Positions 17,080-25,862 of a stretch of 64,000 bases of DNA are shown here, in pieces. The stretch lies in NCBI GenBank assembly GCA_937864365.1, contig CALMJT010000040.1, positions 30,708 through 94,707 on the forward strand, in the 5' to 3' direction. The notes under the pieces were generated by a model. The model did no database searches and was not told the origin of the DNA. It saw only the letters and a program-made list of their open reading frames with translations. Both the position numbers and the translations under genes were made by a program. The number at the start of each line of letters is the position of its first letter. Within the stretch, counting starts at the first letter, position 1. The DNA comes from an uncultured Alteromonadales bacterium. GTDB lineage: Bacteria; Pseudomonadota; Gammaproteobacteria; Pseudomonadales; Cellvibrionaceae.

Positions 17080-19782
17080 TTAGTTTTGTACCAAGGTTTC
17101 TTCGAGAATTTTTTCCAGTTCCATAACGCAAGAGCCACAACCTGTGCCCGCACCGGTGGACTCACTAATGGCGCCCACGCAGGTGATTTGGTTTTCGCGA
17201 ATGCTGTTTTGAATGGTTTTTAAGCCAACGTTTTTACAGGCGCAAATCAGTTTACCGGTTGCTAAAGAACCTTGAGCTTCACCACTTATCAATGACCGCT
17301 GGGTAGTGACATCAACCTTGTTGGTTAACGTTTCTGTCAGCCAATCTAGATCGCGATTGCTCAGTCGATCGGCAACCAGATAATAATCAACCAACCGGCT
17401 CACACGAATTCGGGCGTAGTGGAAGTGCTTACCTTGGATGTCGGAGAGTTCAAGAGAATTAATTTGGTCTTCGTTGGGCATTATTTCTCGCAAATATTGC
17501 GAGAGTTCTTCTGGCGTTTTTTGCGAAGCAATGGTGTATCGGTAACCTTGGTTAATGGTTTGTCGAACCCAGTAGTTGCTGTTATCAATATCCAATTCTT
17601 GGCGAGTTACCACCACGGCTTCGGAGTTAAATACCCAGTTGCTGATTGTAACGGGTGTGAACTTGGCTTCTGGCTGGCCCGAGATGGCATCGAACTCGGG
17701 TGTTACCACCGCACCGACTCGGCCATGGGAAGACGTTACTTGAGTCCAGTGAATGGGCATAAAAACCGTGTTGCGAGTAACGGTATCGCTGATGTCGGCG
17801 CGTGCCAGCGCCTGCCCGGTGATACTGGTGATCTTAACAATGTCGCCGCTGTTAATTTGTAGACTTTCTGCATCTTTGGGGTTGATGGTTAGAAACGGCT
17901 CTGGTTTGTGGCCGCCTAATCTGGCCGCTAAACCGGTGCGGGTCATGGTGTGCCACTGATCACGAATACGTCCGGTGTTTAGCACCATTGGGTATTCGCG
18001 CGAAAGCTTAGTTTGCGGAGCACGTTGGCTCACGCTGATGAATTGACCGCGGCCGGATTTTGTAAAGAAATTTCCTTCTGCAAAAAAGCGATGGTTGCGA
18101 ATGGCGTTTTCTGGTGCTGGCGATACGCAAGGCCATTGCTGTGGCAGAAGCTGGTCGTATTCAATGTTTGAAATGTCTTGCAAGCTCTTCAGATTAAAGT
18201 CGCGATTGCCTGAGTTTTTATAGGCTGAAAGCTTGGCGTGTTCACGAAATACGTCGGCTTCGCTGGCAAACTCAAAAGCCTTGCCAAACCCCATGCGTTT
18301 ACCCACTTCTGCGATAATCCACCAGTCGGGCATGGCATCTGCGATGGGCGGTAGCAGCTTACGTTGACGAGAAATTCGACGCTCGGAGTTGGTAACGGTG
18401 CCGGATTTTTCAGACCAACCTTGCGCGGGTAGTTTTACATCGGCAAGGCGCAACGTGTCGGTATCGGCAATGCAGTCTGATACCACCACAAAATCACAAC
18501 CTTCGATGGCTTTTTTAACCTTGTCGGCATTCGGCAGGCTGACCACGGGGTTGGTCGCCATAATCCAAAGTGCTTTGATTTTGCCTTCGGCAACAGCATC
18601 AAAGAGCTCAACTGCGCGTAAGCCTGGTTTTTTAGCCAAGCGATCGGTTTGCCAAAACTCAGAGACCAAAGCATAGGCTTGGTCATCGCCAAATTCCATG
18701 TGCGCCGCCAGCGTATTCGCCAGTCCACCCACTTCACGACCGCCCATGGCGTTGGGCTGGCCGGTCACCGAAAATGGGCCTGCGCCGGGTTTGCCAATGC
18801 GACCGGTGGCAAAGTGGCAGTTGATGATGGCGTTGACCTTATCAACACCAGCACTGGATTGGTTAACACCCTGCGAATACACGGTGAATGTTTTCTCGGT
18901 GGTGGCGAACCAGTCGTAAAAAGTTTGTAGGCTTTCGTTATCAACGCCTAGGGTCTCTAAGAATTGATTGTGATCTTGGCAATCACGCTGCGCGGCGGCA
19001 AGTGCGTCTTCAAAGCCTTCGGTGTATTGATCTACATAATTACTGTCGATAATTTCGCGACGGCTTAGCTCGGCCAGTAAACCGTTAAACAAGGCAACGT
19101 CGGTTCCCGGATTGACCGCAAGGTGCAGGTCGGCGATGGCACAGCTGTCGGTAGCGCGCGGGTCTATAACCACTACTTTCATTTCGGGGCGTTGCGCTTT
19201 GGCGGCTTTTAAACGCTGGAATAAAACCGGATGGCACCAAGCCAAGTTTGACCCAACCAAAATAACCAGATCAGAAAGCTCAAAGTCGGTATAAACATTC
19301 GGGACGGTATCCGAGCCGAAGGCGCGTTTGTGCCCAGAAACGCTCGATGACATACAAAGGCGTGAGTTGGTATCGATATTCCCACTGCCAATAAATCCCT
19401 TCATTAATTTATTGGCCAGATAATAGTCTTCGGTAAGTATTTGGCCGCTGACGTAAAACGCAACCGAATCTGGGCCATGGGTTTCTATGGTTTCTTTAAA
19501 TCGAGTGGCAACTTCATTTAGGGCGATTTCCCAAGTGGTATCTTGCCCATCCACATTTGGATGAAGCAAGCGTCCGTTGGCAATGGCTGTTTCGCCTAGC
19601 GCTAAACCTTTTGAACAGAGTCGCCCGAAGTTTGCTGGATGAGTGTCGTCTCCGCGAACTTTAACGATCAGATCGCCCCCAGGAATTTGCTCTTCTACCT
19701 TAGCTTCGACACCACATCCTACTCCACAGTATGCGCAGGTGGTTTTGATCCAGTTGTCTGTACTGCTCGACAGGAATGTCAC
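17080..19782 (-). CDS. nasA: Assimilatory nitrate reductase catalytic subunit NasA
   Basis: 900 residues, a cytosolic molybdopterin oxidoreductase reducing nitrate to nitrite for assimilation. N-terminal [4Fe-4S] ligands are in CAYCGVGCGVEAKV (about 17-30) with the fourth cysteine in RLCSKGL. The Mo-bisMGD domains follow (GSGNIDTNSRLCMSSSV, ATNPVVSLPNA, and the C-terminal dinucleotide-binding domain with NTGRIRDQWHTMTRTG). A bfd-like [2Fe-2S] domain closes the protein (CACKN...GAGTGCGSC, about 850-895), as in Klebsiella-type NasA. The GTG start at 19782 has GGAG upstream. It is divergent from cobA-nirBD, and moaA/moaB/moeA follow in the same direction. Confidence 0.96.
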   Translation of the reverse strand: MTFLSSSTDNWIKTTCAYCGVGCGVEAKVEEQIPGGDLIVKVRGDDTHPANFGRLCSKGLALGETAIANGRLLHPNVDGQDTTWEIALNEVATRFKETIETHGPDSVAFYVSGQILTEDYYLANKLMKGFIGSGNIDTNSRLCMSSSVSGHKRAFGSDTVPNVYTDFELSDLVILVGSNLAWCHPVLFQRLKAAKAQRPEMKVVVIDPRATDSCAIADLHLAVNPGTDVALFNGLLAELSRREIIDSNYVDQYTEGFEDALAAAQRDCQDHNQFLETLGVDNESLQTFYDWFATTEKTFTVYSQGVNQSSAGVDKVNAIINCHFATGRIGKPGAGPFSVTGQPNAMGGREVGGLANTLAAHMEFGDDQAYALVSEFWQTDRLAKKPGLRAVELFDAVAEGKIKALWIMATNPVVSLPNADKVKKAIEGCDFVVVSDCIADTDTLRLADVKLPAQGWSEKSGTVTNSERRISRQRKLLPPIADAMPDWWIIAEVGKRMGFGKAFEFASEADVFREHAKLSAYKNSGNRDFNLKSLQDISNIEYDQLLPQQWPCVSPAPENAIRNHRFFAEGNFFTKSGRGQFISVSQRAPQTKLSREYPMVLNTGRIRDQWHTMTRTGLAARLGGHKPEPFLTINPKDAESLQINSGDIVKITSITGQALARADISDTVTRNTVFMPIHWTQVTSSHGRVGAVVTPEFDAISGQPEAKFTPVTISNWVFNSEAVVVTRQELDIDNSNYWVRQTINQGYRYTIASQKTPEELSQYLREIMPNEDQINSLELSDIQGKHFHYARIRVSRLVDYYLVADRLSNRDLDWLTETLTNKVDVTTQRSLISGEAQGSLATGKLICACKNVGLKTIQNSIRENQITCVGAISESTGAGTGCGSCVMELEKILEETLVQN

Positions 19783-19840
19783 TCGAGTTCTCCAGGATTG
19801 ATAACAAGATTAAAGGTTTCTTCAACGTTACAATCTATAC

Positions 19841-19856
19841 AGCAATAAATGAACCA
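19841..19856 (-). promoter_or_regulatory. Putative sigma-54 promoter of nasA
   Basis: On the minus strand the sequence is TGGTTCATTTATTGCT, with GG and GC at the -24/-12 spacing of the RpoN consensus (TGGCAC-N5-TTGCA/T). Transcription would start near 19830, giving a leader of about 50 bases before the GTG. Confidence 0.55.
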
Positions 19857-19972
19857 AACAATAGTTTTTTGCACGGTTTGAGAGCTTTTTCTTTGAGGAT
19901 ACTAGAAAAATCCATTAAACATAGGCGGTTATATTATTTTTTGTGCCTAAATAAAAACATAAATTGCTTTAG

Positions 19973-19989
19973 TGATATAAATTGGTGCA
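19973..19989 (+). promoter_or_regulatory. NtrC-like enhancer site 1
   Basis: TGATATAAATTGGTGCA resembles the NtrC consensus TGCAC-N7-GTGCA, with a strong right half (TTGGTGCA) and a weak left half. It forms a tandem with the next site, 35 bases away start to start. Confidence 0.45.
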
Positions 19990-20007
19990 TTAAATTTGTT
20001 CTAAAAA

Positions 20008-20024
20008 TGATATTTTGTGGTGCA
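20008..20024 (+). promoter_or_regulatory. NtrC-like enhancer site 2
   Basis: TGATATTTTGTGGTGCA shares its first six (TGATAT) and last seven (TGGTGCA) bases with site 1. The two lie roughly 120-150 bases upstream of both divergent sigma-54 promoters, the usual enhancer distance. Confidence 0.45.
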
Positions 20025-20169
20025 ATAATATTAATATTTGATTTTTGTGTATTTAAACAGTGCTTAATAATCGATGGGAGAATGTTTTATTTTGTGACTA
20101 TGAGTTTTTTTTGTTTATAACTGATTGAAAATAAATAGGTTTTTATTTTTTTGATTGTTGTTGTGTTAT

Positions 20170-20185
20170 TGGCTTGTAGGTTGCT
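20170..20185 (+). promoter_or_regulatory. Putative sigma-54 promoter of cobA-nirB-nirD
   Basis: TGGCTTGTAGGTTGCT matches the RpoN consensus at TGGC and TTGCT with exact -24/-12 spacing. Transcription would start near 20196, giving a leader of about 80 bases before the cobA ATG. Confidence 0.65.
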
Positions 20186-20275
20186 AGGTCTCTAGTACAA
20201 AATAATTCCGGTCTTTTTTTGATCGGGTTGTTGCTTGGCTAGCAGGTGTCAACGGTTTTTAAGGTGGAATTATCC

Positions 20276-21082
20276 ATGCCATTTGATTCGACAGCAGCTC
20301 AAAATCCGCGAGTATCTATTGTTGGCGCCGGTCCCGGTGATCCGGATTTATTGACGGTAAAAGCCTTGCGTTTGATCACGTCTGCGCAAGTGATTTTTTA
20401 TGACGCACTCATCAGTGATGAGATTCGAGCTTTGTTTCCGTCGTCTGCTGAAAAAATCTATGTGGGTAAGCGTTGTGGAGAGCATAGCTTTTCTCAGCAA
20501 GAAATCTGCAACCAACTTGCTAAAGCCGCTTTAACAGGCCAGCGCGTGGTGCGTTTAAAAGGCGGCGATCCGTTTGTGTTTGGTCGCGGTGGTGAAGAAG
20601 TTCTTGCGCTTGCGGCTCACGGTGTTAGCACCGATGTCATTCCCGGAATTACCGCAGCCGTTGGTTGCAGTGCTTCGGCGGGTATTCCGTTAACACACCG
20701 TGGTTTAAGCCAAGGCTGTACCTTTGTGACGGCTCACGCCCGCTCGGAAGATTCTAAAGAATTGTTGGCGGTGGATTGGTCGGCATTGGCAGCCAGTAAC
20801 AATACGCTTGTTTTTTACATGGGTTCTGCACGTCCAGCACTGATTACCGAGCAATTAATGAATTCGGGTATGTCGGGTGCAATGCCGGTTGCAGTTGTAG
20901 AAAACGGTTGTACCCATCGCCAGCGTGTCTTTCAAGGAACTCTAGAAACGTTAGAAGCGCTTATCAATAGCCATCAGGTTAAGGCGCCAGCACTGATTTA
21001 TGTAGGTGAAGTGGTTTCGTTTATGAACGAGCTGTCTTCACTTACTCAAAAAAATATTAATTCTCACCAATTAGTCTATTAA
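20276..21082 (+). CDS. cobA: Uroporphyrinogen-III C-methyltransferase
   Basis: 268 residues from the ATG at 20276 (AGGTGG upstream; an in-frame GTG 30 bases earlier lacks a site). The enzyme adds two methyl groups from S-adenosylmethionine to uroporphyrinogen III, giving precorrin-2, the precursor of siroheme. Signatures are VSIVGAGPGDPDLLTVKAL, YVGKRCGEH, VRLKGGDPFVFGRGGEE, GITAAVGCSASAGIPLTHR and YMGS. It is the single-domain SUMT form without a CysG dehydrogenase/chelatase part. The gene is 14 bases ahead of nirB, whose product needs siroheme. Confidence 0.93.
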   Translation: MPFDSTAAQNPRVSIVGAGPGDPDLLTVKALRLITSAQVIFYDALISDEIRALFPSSAEKIYVGKRCGEHSFSQQEICNQLAKAALTGQRVVRLKGGDPFVFGRGGEEVLALAAHGVSTDVIPGITAAVGCSASAGIPLTHRGLSQGCTFVTAHARSEDSKELLAVDWSALAASNNTLVFYMGSARPALITEQLMNSGMSGAMPVAVVENGCTHRQRVFQGTLETLEALINSHQVKAPALIYVGEVVSFMNELSSLTQKNINSHQLVY

Positions 21083-21096
21083 GTCGGAGAAAAACT

Positions 21097-23640
21097 ATGG
21101 CAAAACAGCGTGTTGTCGTGGTCGGTAACGGTATGGTTGGACACAAGTTCATCGATACAATTATTGGCGCACCTGAGGCAAATAATTTTGAAGTGGTGAC
21201 TTTTTCTGCTGAACCTCGTTTGGCATACGACCGCGTACAATTGAGTAGCTATTTCTCTGGCGCCTCTGCCGAACAGTTGATGTTAACCAGCGAAGGTTAC
21301 TACGACGAAAAGGGTGTGAAATACGTTTTAAATGAAAAGGTGGTTGAGATCGACCGCGCGGCTAAAAAAGTGGTTACCGCAAGCGGACGTGAAGAAAGCT
21401 ACGATACGTTGATTTTGGCAACGGGTTCTTATCCGTTTGTGCCGCCAATACCAGGTAACGACGGTGAACATTGTTTGGTTTACCGTACCATCGAAGACTT
21501 AGAGGCAATCACTGCATCCGCACAGAGTTCAAAAGTGGGTGTGGTTGTTGGTGGTGGTCTGTTGGGCTTAGAAGCCGCCAATGCTTTGAAATGTTTGGGC
21601 TTAGAGACGCATGTGGTTGAATTCGCGCCACGGCTGATGGCGGTGCAGTTAGACGAGGGCGGCGGTGCTTTGTTGCGCCGTAAAATCGAAGATCTAGGCG
21701 TTTCTGTTCACACGCAAAAAGCCACCACAGAAATCGTTGCCGGTGAAAACTGTCGCTACCGCATGAACTTTGCCGACGGTTCGCATTTAGAAACCGATTT
21801 AATTTTATTCTCTGCCGGTATTCGTCCAGAAGATACCTTGGCTCGACAAGCAGAGCTTACCGTGGGTGAGCGTGGCGGTATTGTTGTTGATAATCAATGT
21901 AAAACCTCCGACAACAACATTTACGCCATTGGTGAGTGTGCGCTTTGGGGCGGTAAAATCTTCGGTTTGGTAGCGCCGGGTTATTCCATGGCGAAAGTGG
22001 CTGCGGGCAGTATTTGCGGTAAAAGCGATGAGTTTGTTGGTGCCGACATGAGTACCAAATTGAAATTGTTGGGCGTTGACGTTGCTAGTATTGGTGATGC
22101 GCACGGTTTAACTCCCGGCTCTTTAAGCTACACCTATACCGATGACGTTGAGCAAGTTTATAAGCGTTTAATTGTATCTGCCGATCGCAAAAAATTAGTC
22201 GGTGCCGTTCTGGTTGGTGAAGTCGAAGCCTACGGTAATTTATTGCAGCTCGTGTTAAACGATATGGATTTACCGGAGTCACCAGAAGCGTTAATTCTGC
22301 CTTCTATTGATGGTTCTGCGAGTTCTGGTTTAGGCGTAGATGCGTTGCCTGAAACCGCGGTGATCTGTTCTTGTTACGATGTAACCAAAGGTCAAATTGA
22401 GCAAGCCGTTGCCGGTGGCGCTACCGATATGGCGGCCATTAAAGCCATGACCAAAGCATCAACCGGTTGTGGTGGTTGTGCGGCCTTGGCTAAACAAGTT
22501 TTAGATGCAAGCTTGCTGTCGTTGGGTTACGAAGTGAATACCGATATTTGTGAGCATTTTGCCCATACTCGCCAAGAGCTTGCCGATATTGTTCGCGTTA
22601 AGAAAATCAAAACCTTTGATCAGCTTTTAGAAGAGCATGGTAAAGGCCATGGTTGTGATATATGTAAACCTGCTGTGGGTTCGATTTTAGCGTCTTTCTG
22701 GAATGACTACGTTTTGTCTGATGACAACATTGGCTTGCAAGACACCAACGATATTTATTTAGGCAACATGCAAAAAGACGGTACCTATTCTGTTGTGCCT
22801 CGAATTGCCGGTGGTGAAATTACGCCCGAGAAATTAATTGTTATTGGTGAAGTCGCGAAAGAATTTAATCTATACACCAAAATTACCGGTGGTCAGCGTA
22901 TCGATTTATTCGGCGCGCAATTGCATGAATTACCGTTAATTTGGGAAAAATTAGTTGCCGCTGGTTTTGAAACCGGTCATGCGTATGGTAAATCGGTACG
23001 TACCGTTAAATCCTGTGTGGGAAGTACTTGGTGTCGCTACGGTGTTGATGACTCTGTTGGTTTGGCGATTGATATTGAAAACCGCTACAAGGGTTTACGT
23101 TCACCGCACAAATTAAAATTCGCAGTATCGGGTTGTACACGCGAATGTGCCGAAGCGCAATGTAAAGACGTGGGTATTATTGCCACCGAAAATGGTTGGA
23201 ACTTGTATGTGTGCGGCAATGGCGGTATGCGTCCTCGTCATGCGGATTTATTTGCAACCGATTTGGACACCGAAACACTGATTAAATACATTGATCGCTT
23301 TTTGATGTTCTACATTCGCACCGCCGATCGTTTACAACGTACCTCGGTTTGGTTGGAGAATTTACAAGGCGGCTTAGATTATCTGAAAAAAGTCGTAATT
23401 GATGACGCTTTAAATATTGGCGCCGAATTAGAAGCAGAAATGGCCGCGAATATTGGTAACTATCAATGTGAATGGAAAACCACACTTGAGTCACCAGAGC
23501 GTTTGAAGCGCTTCAATCACTTTATTAATTCCGACCAAAAAGACAGTAACCTTGCGTTTGTTCTTGAGCGTGGTCAACGTCGACCAGCTACTAAAGAAGA
23601 GCGTGAAAATAAAGTTACCTTGATCGAACTCGTCGATTAA
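21097..23640 (+). CDS. nirB: Assimilatory nitrite reductase NAD(P)H large subunit NirB
   Basis: 847 residues, the standard length. The N-terminal FAD/NAD(P)H oxidoreductase part (about 1-300) shows VVVGNGMVGHKF, LATGSYPFVPPIPG and GGGLLGLEAA. A bfd-like [2Fe-2S] domain follows with CSCYD...STGCGGC (about 425-470). The C-terminal sulfite/nitrite reductase half has siroheme-[4Fe-4S] ligands in SCVGSTWC and SGCTREC (about 645-690). It reduces nitrite to ammonia in the cytosol with NirD. A GGAG site precedes the ATG. Confidence 0.97.
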   Translation: MAKQRVVVVGNGMVGHKFIDTIIGAPEANNFEVVTFSAEPRLAYDRVQLSSYFSGASAEQLMLTSEGYYDEKGVKYVLNEKVVEIDRAAKKVVTASGREESYDTLILATGSYPFVPPIPGNDGEHCLVYRTIEDLEAITASAQSSKVGVVVGGGLLGLEAANALKCLGLETHVVEFAPRLMAVQLDEGGGALLRRKIEDLGVSVHTQKATTEIVAGENCRYRMNFADGSHLETDLILFSAGIRPEDTLARQAELTVGERGGIVVDNQCKTSDNNIYAIGECALWGGKIFGLVAPGYSMAKVAAGSICGKSDEFVGADMSTKLKLLGVDVASIGDAHGLTPGSLSYTYTDDVEQVYKRLIVSADRKKLVGAVLVGEVEAYGNLLQLVLNDMDLPESPEALILPSIDGSASSGLGVDALPETAVICSCYDVTKGQIEQAVAGGATDMAAIKAMTKASTGCGGCAALAKQVLDASLLSLGYEVNTDICEHFAHTRQELADIVRVKKIKTFDQLLEEHGKGHGCDICKPAVGSILASFWNDYVLSDDNIGLQDTNDIYLGNMQKDGTYSVVPRIAGGEITPEKLIVIGEVAKEFNLYTKITGGQRIDLFGAQLHELPLIWEKLVAAGFETGHAYGKSVRTVKSCVGSTWCRYGVDDSVGLAIDIENRYKGLRSPHKLKFAVSGCTRECAEAQCKDVGIIATENGWNLYVCGNGGMRPRHADLFATDLDTETLIKYIDRFLMFYIRTADRLQRTSVWLENLQGGLDYLKKVVIDDALNIGAELEAEMAANIGNYQCEWKTTLESPERLKRFNHFINSDQKDSNLAFVLERGQRRPATKEERENKVTLIELVD

Positions 23641-23648
23641 TTAAAAGA

Positions 23649-23692
23649 GCCTGTGATTAATTCGCCTTTGATTTAATCACAGTGCAGAAATT
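23649..23692 (+). repeat. Dispersed element, hairpin-1 remnant F between nirB and nirD
   Basis: CTGTGATTAA - loop - TTTAATCACAG, followed by the start of hairpin 2 (CAGAAATTAAAAATC). Compared with the family consensus both arms of stem 1 changed together (C-G to G-C). It begins 9 bases after the nirB stop. Confidence 0.75.
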
Positions 23693-23724
23693 AAAAATCT
23701 TAAATGATAATGAGGCCGTTTAAA

Positions 23725-24060
23725 GTGTCTGATAATTGGATTACCGTCTGCAATGATAGCGATCTTACACCAGGAACAGGGCTTTGTGCTTTGATTGGTG
23801 AAGAACAGGTGGCAGTATTTAAAATTAAAAAAACCAGTGAGCTTTTTGCTGTAAGTAATTACGATCCCATCGGCGAAGCCAACGTTTTGGCTCGTGGTAT
23901 GACCGGGTCCATTGGCGATGCTTTGGTTGTTGCATCACCTTTGTACAAACAGCATTTCAATCTTGCTACCGGTGAGTGTCTTGAAAAACCCGATGTTTCT
24001 GTAAAAACTTATCCGGTGCGTAAAAATGGCGATGTTATTGAAGTTCAATCCGTTGCCTAA
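23725..24060 (+). CDS. nirD: Nitrite reductase small subunit NirD
   Basis: 111 residues from the GTG at 23725, preferred because TGAGG lies nine bases upstream; an ATG at 23704 would add seven residues but has no ribosome binding site. The Rieske-like fold of NirD is visible (ITVCNDSDLTPGTGLCALIGEEQVAVFKI...VASPLYKQHFNLATGEC). As usual for NirD, the Rieske His and Cys cluster ligands are missing. It partners NirB. A strong terminator follows. Confidence 0.93.
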   Translation: MSDNWITVCNDSDLTPGTGLCALIGEEQVAVFKIKKTSELFAVSNYDPIGEANVLARGMTGSIGDALVVASPLYKQHFNLATGECLEKPDVSVKTYPVRKNGDVIEVQSVA

Positions 24061-24130
24061 AGGGTTTTAGCCCGCTTTCTCCAAAGTAAGTTCTAGTGAC
24101 TTATTTTTAAAAATTGTTCAATTTGAATGC

Positions 24131-24156
24131 AGGTGGCGAAAGCCACCTTTTTTTTA
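24131..24156 (+). terminator. Rho-independent terminator of cobA-nirBD
   Basis: A perfect stem AGGTGGC / GCCACCT closed by a GAAA tetraloop, followed by a run of eight T. Confidence 0.92.
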
Positions 24157-24295
24157 TTGCACAATTGTTTTCGGTTATTACTTCTCGTTTTTTAATTTAT
24201 CGCCGTTTGATTAAACCCGTAAATTCTGTGTTTTGAATGACCGATTTGAAAGTCGGATATTAATTGTTTTTTGTGAGATGTTTTTCACATGTTAG

Positions 24296-24441
24296 GAACT
24301 GCTGATTAACGTATCGATGACTTATTCAGAGAGCAGAACTTAATAATGGGATTTCCAATCTATTCATAACTCAATCCTTTGCCGTTTTTGATGTTGGCGA
24401 CACATCTTTGTGTCACTGAAAACTCTAGGCTAATCGGTTTT
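24296..24441 (+). repeat. Dispersed ~155-bp element, full diverged copy G
   Basis: AGGAACTGCTGATTAA at the left end, GGGATTTCCAAT, GGCGACACATCTTTGTGTC and AAAACTCTAGGCTAATC are recognisable. Stem 1 and the CAATTTCAA / TTGAAATTG stem are decayed. It lies between the nirD terminator and the TraF-like gene. Confidence 0.85.
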
Positions 24442-24566
24442 TTGATCTATAAGTCCGTGTTTTTTAGTGTTAGAAAAATGCAAAACTGAACCGCGTTTCA
24501 TATTTGTTAAGGCTAATTCTGCTAACGTGTAGATATCAATCATTGGTTTACACAGAGCAATTTTTT

Positions 24567-25862
24567 ATGATGTCTTCGCATTTAAAGACCAAATCATTGT
24601 TAACTGTAGCCGCAGCCGCTTCATTGGCCGCCGTTACACTTCCTGCTAGCGCGGCAGGTTTTGGTATTTTCGAGCCTAAAACACTCGCTTTGGGTGGGGC
24701 AGGTGTCGCTATAGCCGATGCGGGTAACGCAACTTTTTATAATCCGGCACTGTTAGCTAATTACGATTACGATGAAGATAAACCGGGCAATGGACGTTTG
24801 TATTTTCCGGCAAGCAGTTTATCGATCAGCGATTCTATTTTCGATGCTCAAGATATTGAAGACGATGAATTGGTTGATCAAATCTCGTCGGCAGTTTCAG
24901 ACTTCAATACCACTCAGTCGGCGCAAAACGCCCAGACGGTTGTTGACAGCATTGGTCGATTAAATTCTTCGTTAACGGATCTTCAAGATGCCAGGGTTAA
25001 CGCCGATGGTTTTGTCGGGTTGGTCATTTCCGAACCCGGAGATGGGCAGGGTGGTGCCTTTTATGTGGGAGGACGAGCCTACGGATCGGGTTTATTGAAT
25101 ATCACCGATACGGACTTAGGTTTGCTTGACGACTATGCAGAAGGTTTAGACTTTATTGCCAGTAATGGCTCACGTGGACAAGCGCACCCTGAATTGTTTG
25201 ATGCAACCGGTAATTTGATTGACCCGCGAGATGATTTAACCAGTACCGCAACGGCTTTAGGTGTTGCCTCGGTGGAGGTTGGCGTTAGCTTTGCGCAACG
25301 TTTTACCGTTTGGGGGCAAGATATTGCACTTGGCGCTACCCCTAAATTTTCTGTTTTTTACACCTCAGAAGCGTTTTTAGATTTACAAAATAACAACGTG
25401 GTTACAGCAACAGCCGAGCAAAGTCAGCGACAGCTTAATTTAGATCTAGGCTTTGCTACTCAATTTGGCAATTGGCAGTTGGGCTTGGCGGTAAAAGACG
25501 TTTTTGAGCAGAGTCTAGATACCGATTTGGGAAATACCATCGATATTGGCGTGAAACCGAGATTGGGCCTTGGCTACAGCAATAATCGTTGGCTGGTTGG
25601 CTTGGATGTCGATGTAATTCCTATTGATACGGTTGGCAATAACATCAAAACTCAGGATTTATCGTTTGGTGTGCAATGGCGGGCGTTTCGTCAAACCTAT
25701 TTACGCTCTGGTTTGCGACAAGACATCAATAATTCTGAAAACAGTGAGACTGTGATTTCTCTGGGATTAGGTACCCGCTGGCGCAGTTGTTTGCTGGATA
25801 TAGCCGTCGCGCAAAGCAGCGATTCGCAATCCGCTGCTCTACAAATTGGCTGGGTACTTTAA
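24567..25862 (+). CDS. TraF_2-family outer-membrane beta-barrel protein
   Basis: 431 residues from the ATG at 24567. A signal peptide (LLTVAAAASLAAVTLPASA) is followed by FGIFEPKTLALGGAGVAIADAGNATFYNPALLA, the hallmark of the PF13729 group named after plasmid TraF and related to FadL-like long-chain transporters. The rest is rich in alternating beta strands and ends in an aromatic-poor strand (LQIGWVL). There is no conjugation gene nearby, so the TraF name should not be read as function; it is likely an outer-membrane protein of unknown substrate. Its stop overlaps the stop of the convergent small gene. Confidence 0.7.
   Translation: MMSSHLKTKSLLTVAAAASLAAVTLPASAAGFGIFEPKTLALGGAGVAIADAGNATFYNPALLANYDYDEDKPGNGRLYFPASSLSISDSIFDAQDIEDDELVDQISSAVSDFNTTQSAQNAQTVVDSIGRLNSSLTDLQDARVNADGFVGLVISEPGDGQGGAFYVGGRAYGSGLLNITDTDLGLLDDYAEGLDFIASNGSRGQAHPELFDATGNLIDPRDDLTSTATALGVASVEVGVSFAQRFTVWGQDIALGATPKFSVFYTSEAFLDLQNNNVVTATAEQSQRQLNLDLGFATQFGNWQLGLAVKDVFEQSLDTDLGNTIDIGVKPRLGLGYSNNRWLVGLDVDVIPIDTVGNNIKTQDLSFGVQWRAFRQTYLRSGLRQDINNSENSETVISLGLGTRWRSCLLDIAVAQSSDSQSAALQIGWVL

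Larger units (their letters stand above)
19783..20275. other. Divergent regulatory region nasA / cobA-nirBD
   Basis: 493 AT-rich bases between two divergent nitrogen-assimilation units. It contains a sigma-54-like promoter towards each side and two tandem 17-bp NtrC-like sites between them (separate entries). A 114-codon reading frame across it is not credible as a gene. Confidence 0.7.

Noticed and set aside
19776..20120. 114-codon plus-strand frame between nasA and cobA
   Set aside because: It has no ribosome binding site, starts inside nasA and covers the sigma-54 and NtrC-like sites; its composition simply reflects AT-rich DNA.
24567..25862. Conjugation gene (TraF)
   Set aside because: The similarity is to the chromosomal TraF_2 outer-membrane family; no type IV secretion or relaxase gene is present in the window.
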